Positions 16,271-25,790 of a stretch of 64,000 nt of DNA are shown one piece after another (positions within the stretch are counted from its first letter, which is position 1; each line of letters starts with the position of its first letter). The notes beneath the pieces are model-generated. The model had not been told where the DNA came from. It did no database searches and was given only the letters and a program-made list of their open reading frames with translations. Source of the stretch: an uncultured Acidobacteriia bacterium (lineage in GTDB: Bacteria; Acidobacteriota; Terriglobia; Bryobacterales; Bryobacteraceae); assembly GCA_903828455.1 (NCBI GenBank), contig CAIKMJ010000046.1:248001-312000 (forward strand), read 5' to 3'. The position numbers were made by a program, and so were the translations under genes.

Positions 16271-17005
16271 ATGGATTCGATCTTAACTGCCGCTGCCGGG
16301 GGAATGCAGGCCAGGATGCAATCTCTCGAATTGCTTGCGAATAATCTGGCCAACGTCGAGACTGGCGGGTATAAAGCCGATCGGGAGGAGTTCAGTGTGT
16401 TTACCAGCTCCGACGCCTCCGTCGACCCGTGGACGGGTGATGCCGCGGTGCTTCCTCTGGTGGAGAGCCGCTGGACTGATTCATCTCAAGGTGGCTTTCG
16501 CGACACGGCTAATCCCCTAGATCTCGCTATTGAGGGCCCGGGACTCTTTAGCATCCGGACGCCGCAGGGAGTTCGGTACACGCGCAACGGAACGTTTCGG
16601 ATCGGCGCGGGCGGTACGCTTGCGGCGAGCGATGGCAATCCTGTACTCGGCGAAGACGGCGGCACCATATCCCTTCAACCCGGCGTACCAGTTCATATTC
16701 AGAGCGAAGGCTCAGTGCTGCAGGGCGGAGTGCCGGTTGGGCGTATTGCGTTGGTTCAATTCGATTCCGGGAACCTGCAGCGAGCTGGTGCCAACTACTT
16801 CCGGGCGGCTGACGGAGTGAAGGCCTCGCCAGCTTCTGGAGAAATTAGTCAGGGAAAACTTGAGCAATCGAATGTTGGAGCCGCTGAGTCTTCGGTGCGT
16901 CTGGTTTCCATTATGCGGCAGTTTGAAATGTTGCAAAGGGCCACCAATGTCGGTTACGAGCTCAATCGTCGGGCCATAGAAGAGGTTGCTCGTGTGTCTG
17001 CTTAG
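16271..17005 (+). CDS. flgF: Flagellar proximal/distal rod protein FlgF
   Basis: The track ORF begins at 16115, but the real start is the ATG at 16271 (MDSILTAAAGGMQARMQSLE). It is preceded by GGAG at good spacing and gives 244 residues. The axial motif LELLANNLANVETGGYKAD and the C-terminal helix SSVRLVSIMRQFEMLQRATN identify an FlgF/FlgG-type rod protein. The position just before flgG makes it FlgF. It opens a plus-strand operon divergent from fliK. Confidence 0.9.
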   Translation: MDSILTAAAGGMQARMQSLELLANNLANVETGGYKADREEFSVFTSSDASVDPWTGDAAVLPLVESRWTDSSQGGFRDTANPLDLAIEGPGLFSIRTPQGVRYTRNGTFRIGAGGTLAASDGNPVLGEDGGTISLQPGVPVHIQSEGSVLQGGVPVGRIALVQFDSGNLQRAGANYFRAADGVKASPASGEISQGKLEQSNVGAAESSVRLVSIMRQFEMLQRATNVGYELNRRAIEEVARVSA

Positions 17006-17041
17006 TTCTTGCGGGCACTTCGAAAAAGTTTGGAGGAATTT

Positions 17042-17833
17042 ATGATTCGCGCACTTTATAGCGCCGCAAGCGGCATGACGGCACAGCAATTGAACGTTGA
17101 CAATATAGCCAACAATCTGGCGAATGCCAATACGGTCGGCTACAAGTCGAGGCGTGCTCAGTTTCAGGATCTCTTGTACCAGACTCTGGTGCAACCGGGC
17201 TCGCAGTCTGGCCAGTCGACCACCGTTCCGACCGGGCTCCAGTTGGGCCTTGGAACGAAGACGTCATCCAATGAGATCATTTTTCAGCAGGGCGATTTCT
17301 CGAGCACGGGGAATCCACTTGATCTCGTCATACAGGGGCTCGGGTTTTTTCAGGTAAAGCAGCCGAACGGAGAGCTCGCCTACACCCGCGCCGGCAACTT
17401 TCAGATGGACGCGTCCGGCAATATCGTTACTTCGAATGGAAATCCGATTCAGCCGCAGATTACGATTCCGTCTGCCGCCCAGTCCATAAGCATAGCCGCC
17501 GACGGTACCGTTAGCTACGTTTTGCCCGGTCAAACAGCTGCCCAAACTGCAGGCCAGATTACTCTTGCCAATTTCCAAAACCCGGCTGGTCTCAATTCGG
17601 TTGGTCAGAGTCTGTACCTTCCGACAGACGCCTCGGGCCAGCCCGTTGTGGGACCTCCGGGCGGAACTGAGGGCCAGGGCACGCTGCTGCAGGGATACGT
17701 CGAGCAATCTAATGTCAGCGTGGTGGATGAGTTTATTAACTTGATTTCCAGCCAGCGTGCTTATGAGGCAAATTCCAAGGTTGTAAAGGCTGCCGACGAT
17801 ATGTACCAGCAGGTGAACAATCTTACGAAGTGA
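17042..17833 (+). CDS. flgG: Flagellar distal rod protein FlgG
   Basis: I start at 17042 ([18 protein letters not shown]), because GGAGGAA lies 5-11 bases upstream and the family begins exactly there. The track adds 11 residues. The motif [29 protein letters not shown] and the C-terminal [27 protein letters not shown] are textbook FlgG. The length is 263 residues. It follows flgF by 36 bp and is exported through the flagellar type III system. Confidence 0.96.
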   Translation: MIRALYSAASGMTAQQLNVDNIANNLANANTVGYKSRRAQFQDLLYQTLVQPGSQSGQSTTVPTGLQLGLGTKTSSNEIIFQQGDFSSTGNPLDLVIQGLGFFQVKQPNGELAYTRAGNFQMDASGNIVTSNGNPIQPQITIPSAAQSISIAADGTVSYVLPGQTAAQTAGQITLANFQNPAGLNSVGQSLYLPTDASGQPVVGPPGGTEGQGTLLQGYVEQSNVSVVDEFINLISSQRAYEANSKVVKAADDMYQQVNNLTK

Positions 17834-17927
17834 ATGGTCGGTCGAATGAGTTTCTGCTGCGGTTGGTGAATTGGTTCGCCCTGGAAAAAGGAATACGTTG
17901 GACCGGTTCTTTGCAGGAGGCTACTTG

Positions 17928-18638
17928 ATGTCTATACCAGTGAAGTGTCTGTGCGTTGTTTTGACAGCTCGCGGCCTCGTGGCGGCAAGCACTTCGTCGT
18001 CCGGGAAAAGGGAGAAGCCTCAGCCCGAACCGTCGATGCTTGACCGCTATGTCACCAGCGCCCGTTCGGTTTCTGCTCTCGACGCCGATGGCGCCGCTCC
18101 CGGCTCTCTTTGGTCGGCGTCTGCGCGCCTTACTGACCTCGCACGGGACTCGCGCGCCAGTCAGTTGAATGATTTGGTGACGATCGTAGTGACCGAGACC
18201 GTCAATGCTGTAGCGAGTGGTGCCAGTACGACGGAGCGTGCGTCGAGCGCGAACTCGTCGATTACATCGCTTGCCGGACCCCGGGCGACAGCGTTGTCAA
18301 ATCTGGCAAATCTTTCGGGTGATCAGAAGCTCAACGGTACCGGGACCACCTCGCGAGCCGCAACACTTTCGGCTGTTCTTTCGGCGCGGGTTATTTCCGT
18401 GCTGCCCGGGGGACTTCTTCTCATTGAGGGCTCGAAGGATTTGCAGGTAAATTCCGAACAACAGCTTATCACTGTTCGGGGAATTGTCCGGAATACGGAT
18501 ATTACGACGAATAATACGGTTCCGTCCAACCAGATCGCGGACATGGAGATTCGAGTCAATGGCAAGGGCATTGTCGGCGACGCGGTCCGACGGCCCAATG
18601 CTCTGTATCGTTTTCTTCTGGGCTTGCTTCCTTTTTGA
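17928..18638 (+). CDS. flgH: Flagellar L-ring protein FlgH
   Basis: FlgH forms the outer-membrane ring around the rod. The start at 17928 (MSIPVKCLCVVLTARGLVAAS) follows GGAGG and gives a signal-peptide-like N-terminus; the track start at 17871 is 19 codons earlier. The conserved core is visible as RASQLNDLVTIVVTET, RVISVLPGGLLLIEGSKDL and IRVNGKGIVGDA. FlgH is usually a lipoprotein, but I see no clear lipobox here. The flgA chaperone gene, usual between flgG and flgH, is absent. A diderm envelope is implied. Confidence 0.92.
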   Translation: MSIPVKCLCVVLTARGLVAASTSSSGKREKPQPEPSMLDRYVTSARSVSALDADGAAPGSLWSASARLTDLARDSRASQLNDLVTIVVTETVNAVASGASTTERASSANSSITSLAGPRATALSNLANLSGDQKLNGTGTTSRAATLSAVLSARVISVLPGGLLLIEGSKDLQVNSEQQLITVRGIVRNTDITTNNTVPSNQIADMEIRVNGKGIVGDAVRRPNALYRFLLGLLPF

Positions 18639-18639
18639 T

Positions 18640-19734
18640 ATGCGTATCGTGTTTGTCCTGCTTGGGTGGATGTGTCTGATCGGGAATCTTAGCGCCGCAT
18701 CGCGACTAAAGGATCTGGTGTCGATTGAGGGTGTTCGGGAGAACCAGTTGGTCGGCTACGGTATCGTCGTTGGGTTGAATCGGACAGGAGACAAGCAGCA
18801 GACAATTTTTGGCACCCAAAGTCTTGCGAATATGCTGGACAAGATGGGTGTCTCAGTCGTACCCGGTGCTATTAAGGTGGCCAATACCGCTGCGGTTATG
18901 GTGACAGCTACGCTCCCGCCGTTCGCCCAGCCGGGCACGAAACTGGACGTGACTACGGCTGCGATCGGGGACGCGACCAATCTTCAAGGGGGCATTCTGC
19001 TGATGACGTCGCTTCGCGGTGCCAATGGGCTCGTGTATGCGGTCGCGCAAGGGCCGGTAGTTACTGGCGGATTCGTCGCGGGCCAGGGCGGAGTCAGCCA
19101 GACGGTGAACCATCCCACTGTTGGGCGTTCTCCCGGGGGCGCGACTGTTGAACGGGCCGCGCCGTCCGTGGAGCCAGGAGATCGTATTCATCTCCAGTTG
19201 CGCATTGCTGATTTCACTACAGCGTCCCGGATTGCCGAGGCTATTAATCGCGGGCTGGGTGAGGGTGATGTAATTGCCCATGCCGATAATTCGGCCCTGC
19301 TAAGTGTTGAATCTCCGGCAGCGTGGAGGCCCAGGATGGCCGAATTTATTTCAGCGCTGGAGAACCTCACGGTTGAGGTCGATTCATTCGCGCGTATCGT
19401 GGTAAATGAACGTACCGGGACTATCGTAATCGGGAAGGATGTTCGAATTTCCCCGGTGGCGATTCTTCATGGCAATCTTTCCGTCGAGATCCAGACAAGT
19501 CTTTCCGTCTCTCAGCCGCTTCCGTTTTCCACCGGTACTACTCAGGTGGTTCCTCAACAAACTGTGGTGGCTCGCAGCGAGGCAGCGAAAAATGTCGTCC
19601 TGAAGCAGGGCGCCACAGTTGAGGAGTTGGTGCATTCGTTGGCCGCTGTCGGATCGACGGCGCGGGATATCATCGCGATTCTCCAAAATTTGCGCGCTGC
19701 AGGCGCGCTGAATGCGGAGCTTGAAATTATATGA
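18640..19734 (+). CDS. flgI: Flagellar P-ring protein FlgI
   Basis: FlgI forms the periplasmic P ring. I use the ATG at 18640, two bases after the flgH stop, since it starts a signal peptide (MRIVFVLLGWMCLIGNLSAAS). The track ORF begins 52 codons earlier in an overlapping frame. The mature protein opens with RLKDLVSIEGVRENQLVGYG and continues VGLNRTGDKQQTIF, both family hallmarks. Its 364 residues are normal. The presence of FlgH and FlgI together indicates an outer membrane. Confidence 0.96.
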   Translation: MRIVFVLLGWMCLIGNLSAASRLKDLVSIEGVRENQLVGYGIVVGLNRTGDKQQTIFGTQSLANMLDKMGVSVVPGAIKVANTAAVMVTATLPPFAQPGTKLDVTTAAIGDATNLQGGILLMTSLRGANGLVYAVAQGPVVTGGFVAGQGGVSQTVNHPTVGRSPGGATVERAAPSVEPGDRIHLQLRIADFTTASRIAEAINRGLGEGDVIAHADNSALLSVESPAAWRPRMAEFISALENLTVEVDSFARIVVNERTGTIVIGKDVRISPVAILHGNLSVEIQTSLSVSQPLPFSTGTTQVVPQQTVVARSEAAKNVVLKQGATVEELVHSLAAVGSTARDIIAILQNLRAAGALNAELEII

Positions 19735-20090
19735 TTTCCCTTAGTGTGAATCATCAACTCGGCCACTTGAATTCGCCGGACCCAGCCAGGACGGCTGGGG
19801 CCGCGGCGGATTTTGAGGCACTGCTGATTGCTGGTATGTTGAAGACTATCCGGGAGGCTGGCTCTGGCTGGCTCGGTACCGACGGTGATGACGCGAGCGC
19901 AACTGCGTTCGGTCTGGGCGAGCAGAGCCTCGCGAGGGCGATCTCCGCTTCAGGTGGCTTCGGCCTTGGCAAGATGATTCAACACAGTATCGAGCGCTCG
20001 GTCGGGGATGATTCGAGCCGCGTTGCTGTTGGCGATTCGTATTCGACCTCAGAACACTCGCACGCTTTGGAAGGTCCGAATTCCCGTTGA
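19731..20090 (+). CDS. flgJ: Rod-binding protein, FlgJ N-terminal domain only
   Basis: The 119-residue protein matches the rod-binding half of FlgJ: AADFEALLIAGMLKTIREAG, then an FGLGEQSLARAISASGGFGLGKMI segment. The C-terminal muramidase domain found in enteric FlgJ is missing, as in many phyla where a separate hydrolase is used. It overlaps flgI by 4 bp (ATGA) and ends the plus-strand rod/ring operon. Confidence 0.82.
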   Translation: MISLSVNHQLGHLNSPDPARTAGAAADFEALLIAGMLKTIREAGSGWLGTDGDDASATAFGLGEQSLARAISASGGFGLGKMIQHSIERSVGDDSSRVAVGDSYSTSEHSHALEGPNSR

Positions 20091-20091
20091 G

Positions 20092-20538
20092 TCAGACCCG
20101 GATTTCGAAATGGCGCGGCGCACTGCTGGGTAAGGTTTGATTCAGTTTCTGGCTTTCGGCGTTGAGTTCCCCACCTCTTGGTCCGATTTGGCGCTCGATC
20201 GTATTCCATGCATCGGCGAGGGTCATTAACAATTCCCGGACCTCAACCAGAGGGCAGTCGGACTGTTCGTGCATTGCTGTCAACAATCGTCCCTGCATAT
20301 AGAAATACAGGTCGCGGAGGTTTTTGGTAAGCCCCGGCGCCGCGCTGTCGTGCAGTGATGAGACCAGCTCTGCAATTGCGGCGTACGCATTGGATATGGC
20401 TACTCCGCGCTGCGCAATTCTGCCCTCCCTCAGATGTACTCGCGCGTCCTGCACTGACGATATTGCACGCTGGTACAGCAAAGTCACGAGTTCAAGCGGC
20501 GCGGCACCGAGTATTTTTTGTTCAAAATATGGATTCAT
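20092..20538 (-). CDS. fliS: Flagellin export chaperone FliS
   Basis: FliS binds flagellin in the cytoplasm and delivers it to FlhA. The N-terminus (FEQKILGAAPLELVTLLYQRAIS) and the helix RGVAISNAYAAIAELVSSL followed by LRDLYFYMQGRLLTAM are diagnostic. The 148 residues are normal, with a polar tail. It is convergent with the flgJ-like gene, with no gap to speak of. The usual neighbours fliC and fliD are not in the window. Confidence 0.92.
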   Translation of the reverse strand: MNPYFEQKILGAAPLELVTLLYQRAISSVQDARVHLREGRIAQRGVAISNAYAAIAELVSSLHDSAAPGLTKNLRDLYFYMQGRLLTAMHEQSDCPLVEVRELLMTLADAWNTIERQIGPRGGELNAESQKLNQTLPSSAPRHFEIRV

Positions 20539-20727
20539 GCGGAGGTTCCCGTGGTTGCTTCTGATCGTGGACAGGCGGGTATCGATCCGGCGTTTTCCAG
20601 GGATCCGGCTCCGCCCATCTGAAGTTCATTTCGGCGGCATTCCGGGTTCTTAGAGCCAATTCGCGCTGACATCCTTGCTGGTCTATCCTGCTGGACGGGT
20701 TCTGCCGATATACATTCAGAGGAAACC

Positions 20728-21111
20728 ATGACTGCCACCACGCCCCTGGATGTGTTGATCGTCGACGATTCAGCCGCGATCCGCAAAATACTGCAACGAG
20801 TCCTTCGTCAGACGGATCTCAACCTCGGAGACATTGAAGAGGCCGGGGACGGGACGGAGGCCGTAGACATCTTACAGAAGCGGGGCTTCGGTCTTATCCT
20901 TTCGGATATCAACATGCCCCAGATGGACGGCCTCGAATTGCTCGCGCGAATTAAGGAAATGAAGCACCTGAAAAATGTGCCTGTGATTATGATAACCACC
21001 GAAGGTGGTCATGGAAAAGTGATGGAAGCCGTACAGTTGGGGGCGACCGGCTACGTGCGCAAGCCGTTCACCGCCGAACAGATCAAGGAGAAACTTACTG
21101 GCCTGATTTAA
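20728..21111 (+). CDS. cheY: Chemotaxis response regulator CheY
   Basis: This is a single receiver domain of 127 residues. The acidic pocket is VDDS (about residue 12), the phospho-acceptor is in LILSDINMPQMDG (about residue 58), the switch Thr is in MITTEGG, and the Lys is in VRKPFTAEQI. No output domain is present, so this is CheY-type and likely binds FliM. It stands alone between fliS and the oxidase cluster, with a good Shine-Dalgarno (GAGGAAACC). A GCCGATAT lies just upstream but lacks a matching -35. Confidence 0.93.
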   Translation: MTATTPLDVLIVDDSAAIRKILQRVLRQTDLNLGDIEEAGDGTEAVDILQKRGFGLILSDINMPQMDGLELLARIKEMKHLKNVPVIMITTEGGHGKVMEAVQLGATGYVRKPFTAEQIKEKLTGLI

Positions 21112-21171
21112 GTCGGCCGCAGCAAAGACCAAACCTTGCCGGGCAGATGGACGTTACGATTGAACCCGGAC

Positions 21172-21480
21172 TTAACGCCCGGGAACGCCCATCCAGCCGC
21201 GCGTCCAAATATCTTCCATGGTGATGAAGAGGAGCAGAATCAGCCAGTAGATACCACTGAACACGATCATCTTGGTCAGCTTCGTTGCATAAGCGATATG
21301 CATGAAGAACAGGACCACCAGCGAGGCCTTGAACACTGCGATCGAAAGGGCGACAACAAGATTCATGCGCCCAAGGTCGACAGTCGATATCCAGGCGGTC
21401 ACCCAGGTGAGCACGATGAGTGCAGTGAATACTGCAAAATAAACCCGCTTGGGGACGATGTGATGAGTATGATCGGCCAT
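21172..21480 (-). CDS. coxD: Cytochrome c oxidase subunit IV (caa3 type)
   Basis: The 102-residue membrane protein has three hydrophobic helices. The segment VALSIAVFKASLVVLFFMHIAYAT is the conserved core of the prokaryotic subunit IV family. It stabilises the oxidase. It is the last gene of the minus-strand act-sco-cox run and lies 4 bp after subunit III. It is convergent with cheY. Confidence 0.88.
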   Translation of the reverse strand: MADHTHHIVPKRVYFAVFTALIVLTWVTAWISTVDLGRMNLVVALSIAVFKASLVVLFFMHIAYATKLTKMIVFSGIYWLILLLFITMEDIWTRGWMGVPGR

Positions 21481-21484
21481 AGTC

Positions 21485-22156
21485 TTATCCCTTGAGTCCG
21501 CCTGAGCGGTCGATCAGATAAAGCAACGGGAACAGGAAAATCCAGACGATATCCACGAAGTGCCAGTAAAGTCCGAACATTTCGACCGGCGTATGCCACT
21601 CGGGACCATAATCGCCCTTGCGGGCTTTTACGATCAGGTACAAAATGATGAAGATCCCGATGATCATGTGCGTCGCGTGCAGGCCGGTCATCCCGAAGTA
21701 GCAGGCGAAAAACAAGCTTGCGTGCTGCGCATCGGCGCAACCTTCACACTCGAAGTTGGCGCCAGGGATTTCATGATGGACCCACTTGTCGTGATACTCC
21801 ACGGATTTCACGCCGAGGAAGGTGCCGCCAAGCAACAGGGTGAGGACCAGAAACAACACGATCAGGTTTTTCTTCCCGATCGACGCATAATGCACCGCCA
21901 GCGCCATCGTTAAACTGCTGCAGATCAGTACCGTCGTGTTCGCCGCGCCGAGCCAAAGGTCGGTCTTATTGCTTGCAGATGCAAAGGCCGCCGGATATGC
22001 CTGACGGTACACCATGTACGCCAAAAACAGGCCTCCGAAAAACATGATTTCGGTGACCAGAAACACCCACATGCCGATAGTCGAAGCGTCCTTTTGCTGC
22101 TCCGCGTTCTCGAAATGATGTTGTAGTGCGGTCGATTGGCTAGCCAATGTGCGCAA
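21485..22156 (-). CDS. coxC: Cytochrome c oxidase subunit III
   Basis: The 223-residue protein has about five membrane helices and the subunit III motifs [26 protein letters not shown] and [11 protein letters not shown], ending in [17 protein letters not shown]. It contributes to the proton-pumping haem-copper oxidase. Its ATG lies inside the end of the subunit I gene (17-bp overlap). A short Cys-containing loop ([14 protein letters not shown]) is an insertion I do not recall from the standard family. Confidence 0.94.
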   Translation of the reverse strand: MRTLASQSTALQHHFENAEQQKDASTIGMWVFLVTEIMFFGGLFLAYMVYRQAYPAAFASASNKTDLWLGAANTTVLICSSLTMALAVHYASIGKKNLIVLFLVLTLLLGGTFLGVKSVEYHDKWVHHEIPGANFECEGCADAQHASLFFACYFGMTGLHATHMIIGIFIILYLIVKARKGDYGPEWHTPVEMFGLYWHFVDIVWIFLFPLLYLIDRSGGLKG

Positions 22157-23765
22157 CCTCCTCAGTCGTATAGGTATAGGCTTCCTGCGTCACAACCGGC
22201 GTTACCTCGAAGTTTTGGTGAATCGGGGGCGACGACGTCTTCCACTCCAGTCCGGTCGCACCCCAGGGATTATCTCCCGCCAACTTGCCGTATTTCAGCG
22301 ACCACAGCAGATAGATGAACGGAACAAAATAGCCGACGCCCAGTAACCCGGCACCGGCCGTAGACAGAACGTTAAAAACCTGGAATTCCGGGGGATACAC
22401 ATGGTACCGCCGTGGCATCCCCATGTAGCCAACCAGGAATTGCGGGAAGAACGTCAGATTGAATCCGCAGAACACCATAATGGCCGAAAGCTTCGACCAT
22501 CCTTCCGGGTACATTCGTCCCGTGATCTTCGGCCACCAGAAATGGATCCCGCCCAGGAAGCCCATAATCGCGCCGCCCACCATCACGTAGTGAAAGTGCG
22601 CAACCACGAAGTAAGTATCGGTCAGATGCACGTCCAGTCCGATTGACGCCAGGAACAGCCCCGTCAGACCGCCAATCGTGAACAAGCCCATGAACCCGAA
22701 GGCATAAAGCATCGGCGTTGTGATCCGGACGGAACCCTTGTACATGGTCGCCAGCCAGTTGAAGATCTTGATCGCCGAAGGAATCGCCACAATATACGTG
22801 AGAATGGAGAACACCATCCCGGCGTAAACCGACTGGCTCGCGACATAAAGATGATGGCCCCACACAAGGAAGCCAAACACCGCAATCGCCAGGCTGGAAA
22901 ACGCGATGAACGTATAGCCAAAGGGCTTCTTCGAACTGAACGTCGAGATGATTTCAGACACCACACCCATCGACGGCAGAATCATGATGTAAACCGCCGG
23001 GTGCGAGTAGAACCAGAACATGTGCTGGAACAACACCGGGTCTCCCCCGTAGGCCGGGTCGAAAAATCCGATGTGCAGCCCCCGCTCCAGTACAACCAGA
23101 AACAGCGTGACCGCCACCACCGGTGTACCCAGAATCTGGATCATGCTCGTTGCATAATGCGCCCAAACGAAGAGCGGCAGACGGAACCATGTCAGCCCCG
23201 GTGCACGCATGCGATGGATCGTAACGATAAAATTCAGCCCGGTCAGAATCGAAGAGAAACCGGCAATAAAGATGCCAAGACCTGTGGTTAATACATAGCC
23301 GTTCGAGTAGGACGTACTGAACGGTGTATAGAACGTCCACCCCGTGTCGACTCCGCCCAGGATCAGCGACGTGAAGATAAACAGGCCGCCCGCCAGATAC
23401 ACGTAATAACTCAGCAGATTCAGCCGCGGAAAAGCCACGTCCTTCGCCCCGATCATCAGCGGCAACAGGAAGTTCCCCAACACCGCCGGAATCGATGGGA
23501 TCAGGAACAGGAACACCATCAGCACGCCGTGCATCGTAAACACTTTGTTGTAGGTGTTCGATTCCAGCAGATCGCCCGCCGGAGTCATCAGTTCCAGACG
23601 GATCATTGCCGCGTACAGCCCGCCGAGCATGAAAAAGAACGTGACGCTGATCAGATAGAGAATGCCGATCCTCTTGTGATCTTTTGTGAGCAACCAACTC
23701 TTAAGGCTGTGAGCCTCGTTCAGATAATTCTTTTTTGTTAGTACCGGTGAAGGCGCCGTGATCAT
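22140..23765 (-). CDS. coxA: Cytochrome c oxidase subunit I (A2-type haem-copper oxidase)
   Basis: This is the catalytic subunit, which reduces O2 to water at the haem-CuB centre and pumps protons. The 541 residues carry the CuB/crosslink site in [15 protein letters not shown], the HHLYV pair, and the haem ligands in [12 protein letters not shown]. The YSHPAVY sequence (YS in place of the Glu of A1 enzymes) marks the A2 subfamily, as in Thermus caa3. About 12 membrane helices are expected. It lies between subunits II and III in the standard coxBACD order. Confidence 0.97.
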   Translation of the reverse strand: MITAPSPVLTKKNYLNEAHSLKSWLLTKDHKRIGILYLISVTFFFMLGGLYAAMIRLELMTPAGDLLESNTYNKVFTMHGVLMVFLFLIPSIPAVLGNFLLPLMIGAKDVAFPRLNLLSYYVYLAGGLFIFTSLILGGVDTGWTFYTPFSTSYSNGYVLTTGLGIFIAGFSSILTGLNFIVTIHRMRAPGLTWFRLPLFVWAHYATSMIQILGTPVVAVTLFLVVLERGLHIGFFDPAYGGDPVLFQHMFWFYSHPAVYIMILPSMGVVSEIISTFSSKKPFGYTFIAFSSLAIAVFGFLVWGHHLYVASQSVYAGMVFSILTYIVAIPSAIKIFNWLATMYKGSVRITTPMLYAFGFMGLFTIGGLTGLFLASIGLDVHLTDTYFVVAHFHYVMVGGAIMGFLGGIHFWWPKITGRMYPEGWSKLSAIMVFCGFNLTFFPQFLVGYMGMPRRYHVYPPEFQVFNVLSTAGAGLLGVGYFVPFIYLLWSLKYGKLAGDNPWGATGLEWKTSSPPIHQNFEVTPVVTQEAYTYTTEEVAHIG

Positions 23766-23781
23766 ACTGGTTTTCCTTCGT

Positions 23782-24834
23782 CTATTTCTTCCCAGCCTGC
23801 GCGGCTGTTCCGCCGGCCTTTAGCTGCGTCTGCTTTGGATTCAGATCCACTGTTCCAGGAACAGCCGGCATCGGTGCTCCGTTTGCCGGTCCAAGCGACT
23901 TCACGTATTCCACAAGTTTCAGCAGGCCGTCTTCTGTCATCAGCCCTTTGAATGTCGGCATGATGTTGTCGTATCCGGCTACAATCCGCCCCTCGGGATT
24001 CAATACCGACTCACGGATATAGGCCTCGTCAACCTTAACTCGGCTTCCGTCCTTCAGGTCGACCGTGGTCCCGTAGATTCCCGCCAGATTCGGTGCCCGG
24101 CCATTGGTACGCTGCACCGTGCTCGGATGGCAGTTCCCGCATCCCAGCTGATTGAACAGCGCCTGGCCCTGCTCTGCCATCGAGCCTTCGCCGCTGCCCT
24201 TGGCCAACCAGTCGTTGTAATCGGCCTGGCTCATCACATAGACCACGCCGATCATTCCGGAGTGCTTGGTTCCGCAGTACTCGGCGCAGAAGATGTGATA
24301 CGCGCCGATCTTCGTCGGGCGGAACCACTCCGTCGTGTACTTCCCGGGCAGTACGTCGGACTTCGTTCGGAACGCGGGCACGAAGAAATCGTGGATCACG
24401 TCCTCCGAAGTCATAGTGAGACGAATATCGCGGTCGACAGGAATATGCAGTTCGTTGATCTCGCGCGCACCTTCCTGGTGCTGGATCTTCCACATCCACT
24501 GCTTGCCCGTCACGTAAACGTTCATGGCATCGGCGGGCGGCCGTGACTCGGTAAAGAAGATGACCGCGCCCCATCCAAACATCACCATCGACAGTCCCAG
24601 TGGGATCACCGACCACGTGATTTCGAGGATCATGCCGCCAATGCCGTGTTCATCAATCGGCGTCGGAATGGTATTGTCCTTTCGCCGGTACTTGATGGCG
24701 AAAAATACCGTGAAAAACGCAATGATCAGCGAGAAAAACGCGCTCGTCAGGACGAGGAAGGCATAAAGCCCGTCGACCTGGCCCGCGAAGTTAGACGCTG
24801 CTTCCGGAAAAAGCTGGAAACTTCTCGGTTCCAT
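23782..24834 (-). CDS. coxB: Cytochrome c oxidase subunit II with fused cytochrome c (caa3)
   Basis: Subunit II accepts electrons. The 350 residues contain two N-terminal membrane helices and a cupredoxin domain with the complete CuA site ([12 protein letters not shown], about residue 182). A C-terminal class I cytochrome c domain has CGNCH (about residue 235) and a likely Met ligand near [10 protein letters not shown]. The fusion makes this a caa3 oxidase that can take electrons directly from the alternative complex III encoded upstream. Confidence 0.96.
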   Translation of the reverse strand: MEPRSFQLFPEAASNFAGQVDGLYAFLVLTSAFFSLIIAFFTVFFAIKYRRKDNTIPTPIDEHGIGGMILEITWSVIPLGLSMVMFGWGAVIFFTESRPPADAMNVYVTGKQWMWKIQHQEGAREINELHIPVDRDIRLTMTSEDVIHDFFVPAFRTKSDVLPGKYTTEWFRPTKIGAYHIFCAEYCGTKHSGMIGVVYVMSQADYNDWLAKGSGEGSMAEQGQALFNQLGCGNCHPSTVQRTNGRAPNLAGIYGTTVDLKDGSRVKVDEAYIRESVLNPEGRIVAGYDNIMPTFKGLMTEDGLLKLVEYVKSLGPANGAPMPAVPGTVDLNPKQTQLKAGGTAAQAGKK

Positions 24835-24839
24835 ATCGG

Positions 24840-25790
24840 TTAGACGGCCCGTATCCCTTTCTGCCTGCTGTCTCTACGCAGCATGATAAAAATAAATCCC
24901 CCAAGTGTCAGCACAGTGGCGGCTCCCGCCACTCGCAGCATTCCGAGCGCTACCGGCGTGTATTTTGCCGACGTCGGATCGAAGTGATAGCAGAACAGGA
25001 GAATCTGGTCGACCGCCGTTCCAATCTTGTTCTGCGACGCCTCCACCAGCCCGAGACGCATATCCTTCGGTGAGTAATCGATCCCGTAAAAATACTTCGA
25101 AAGCTTCCCATCGGGCGTCAGCACGTAAATCGCGCTGGCATGCGCAAACTGCGCAATATGAACATCCCACTTGTAGCGGAAGCCAACCGTTTCCGTCACG
25201 CGCTTGATCGAGGCTTCGTCGCCGGTCAGGAAGTGCCACCCTGCCGCAGTCTCTTCGTGCCCGTAAGCCTTCACGTAAACGGCTTTCTTGATCAGCGCCT
25301 GTTTCGGCGTCTCGCGCGCGTCGAAACTGATCGCCACAACATCGTAATCCTGACCCGGCTTAAACGACAGCACCTTGGCCGCCCGCACCAGTCCGTTCAG
25401 AATCTGCGTACACAGCATCGGGCATTCGTAATAGACCAGCGCCAGCACCACCGGCCGCTTGCCGAAATAATGTCCCAGCGGTACGCTCTGCCCGTTCTCG
25501 TCGCGAAACAGGGCATCCATCGGCATCTGCGCGCCAAGGCGCTGTTCGATTCCGATGTCCTTCAGCGGCAGTGGCCGGTCCCCGCCCTTCATGTTCAGCA
25601 GATCCGGCACCGGCACATTGCGCCCCGAATTGATCGTGGGCGTCTCGCCGGCAGCCGCGAGCGGTCCGGTAATAATCTCGCGCGATCCCTGCGCGGCCGG
25701 CGTCTGGGCAAACACCTGCAACGCCCCCGCGAGCAAAAATGCGCCGCAGAGCGTTACACCCAGTACCGGATTGGACTGCCTCAGGATCAT
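24840..25790 (-). CDS. SCO1/SenC-family copper chaperone, membrane anchored
   Basis: SCO proteins deliver copper to, or reduce, the CuA site of oxidase subunit II. The 316-residue protein has a signal peptide (LCGAFLLAGALQVFAQ) and a thioredoxin-like fold with YYECPMLCTQIL (CxxxC, about residue 128) and the distal His in AHASAIYVLTPDG. It differs from the usual anchor arrangement by a C-terminal membrane helix (about 287-308, VLTLGGFIFIMLRR). The gene is directly before coxB, consistent with CuA maturation. Confidence 0.9.
   Translation of the reverse strand: MILRQSNPVLGVTLCGAFLLAGALQVFAQTPAAQGSREIITGPLAAAGETPTINSGRNVPVPDLLNMKGGDRPLPLKDIGIEQRLGAQMPMDALFRDENGQSVPLGHYFGKRPVVLALVYYECPMLCTQILNGLVRAAKVLSFKPGQDYDVVAISFDARETPKQALIKKAVYVKAYGHEETAAGWHFLTGDEASIKRVTETVGFRYKWDVHIAQFAHASAIYVLTPDGKLSKYFYGIDYSPKDMRLGLVEASQNKIGTAVDQILLFCYHFDPTSAKYTPVALGMLRVAGAATVLTLGGFIFIMLRRDSRQKGIRAV

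Noticed and set aside
16099-16353. Minus-strand 84-aa ORF upstream of fliK (ends in LSPKSAQHPRMATGSAR)
   Set aside because: Its start lies inside flgF, no ribosome site fits, and the strong sigma-28 promoter sits in its middle. The part after VKIESIATP looks slightly protein-like, so a small gene with a rare start cannot be fully excluded.
20704-20711. GCCGATAT before cheY as a sigma-28 -10 box
   Set aside because: The -10 matches 7 of 8, but the sequence at the correct -35 distance (ATCCTGCT) does not resemble TAAAGTTT.
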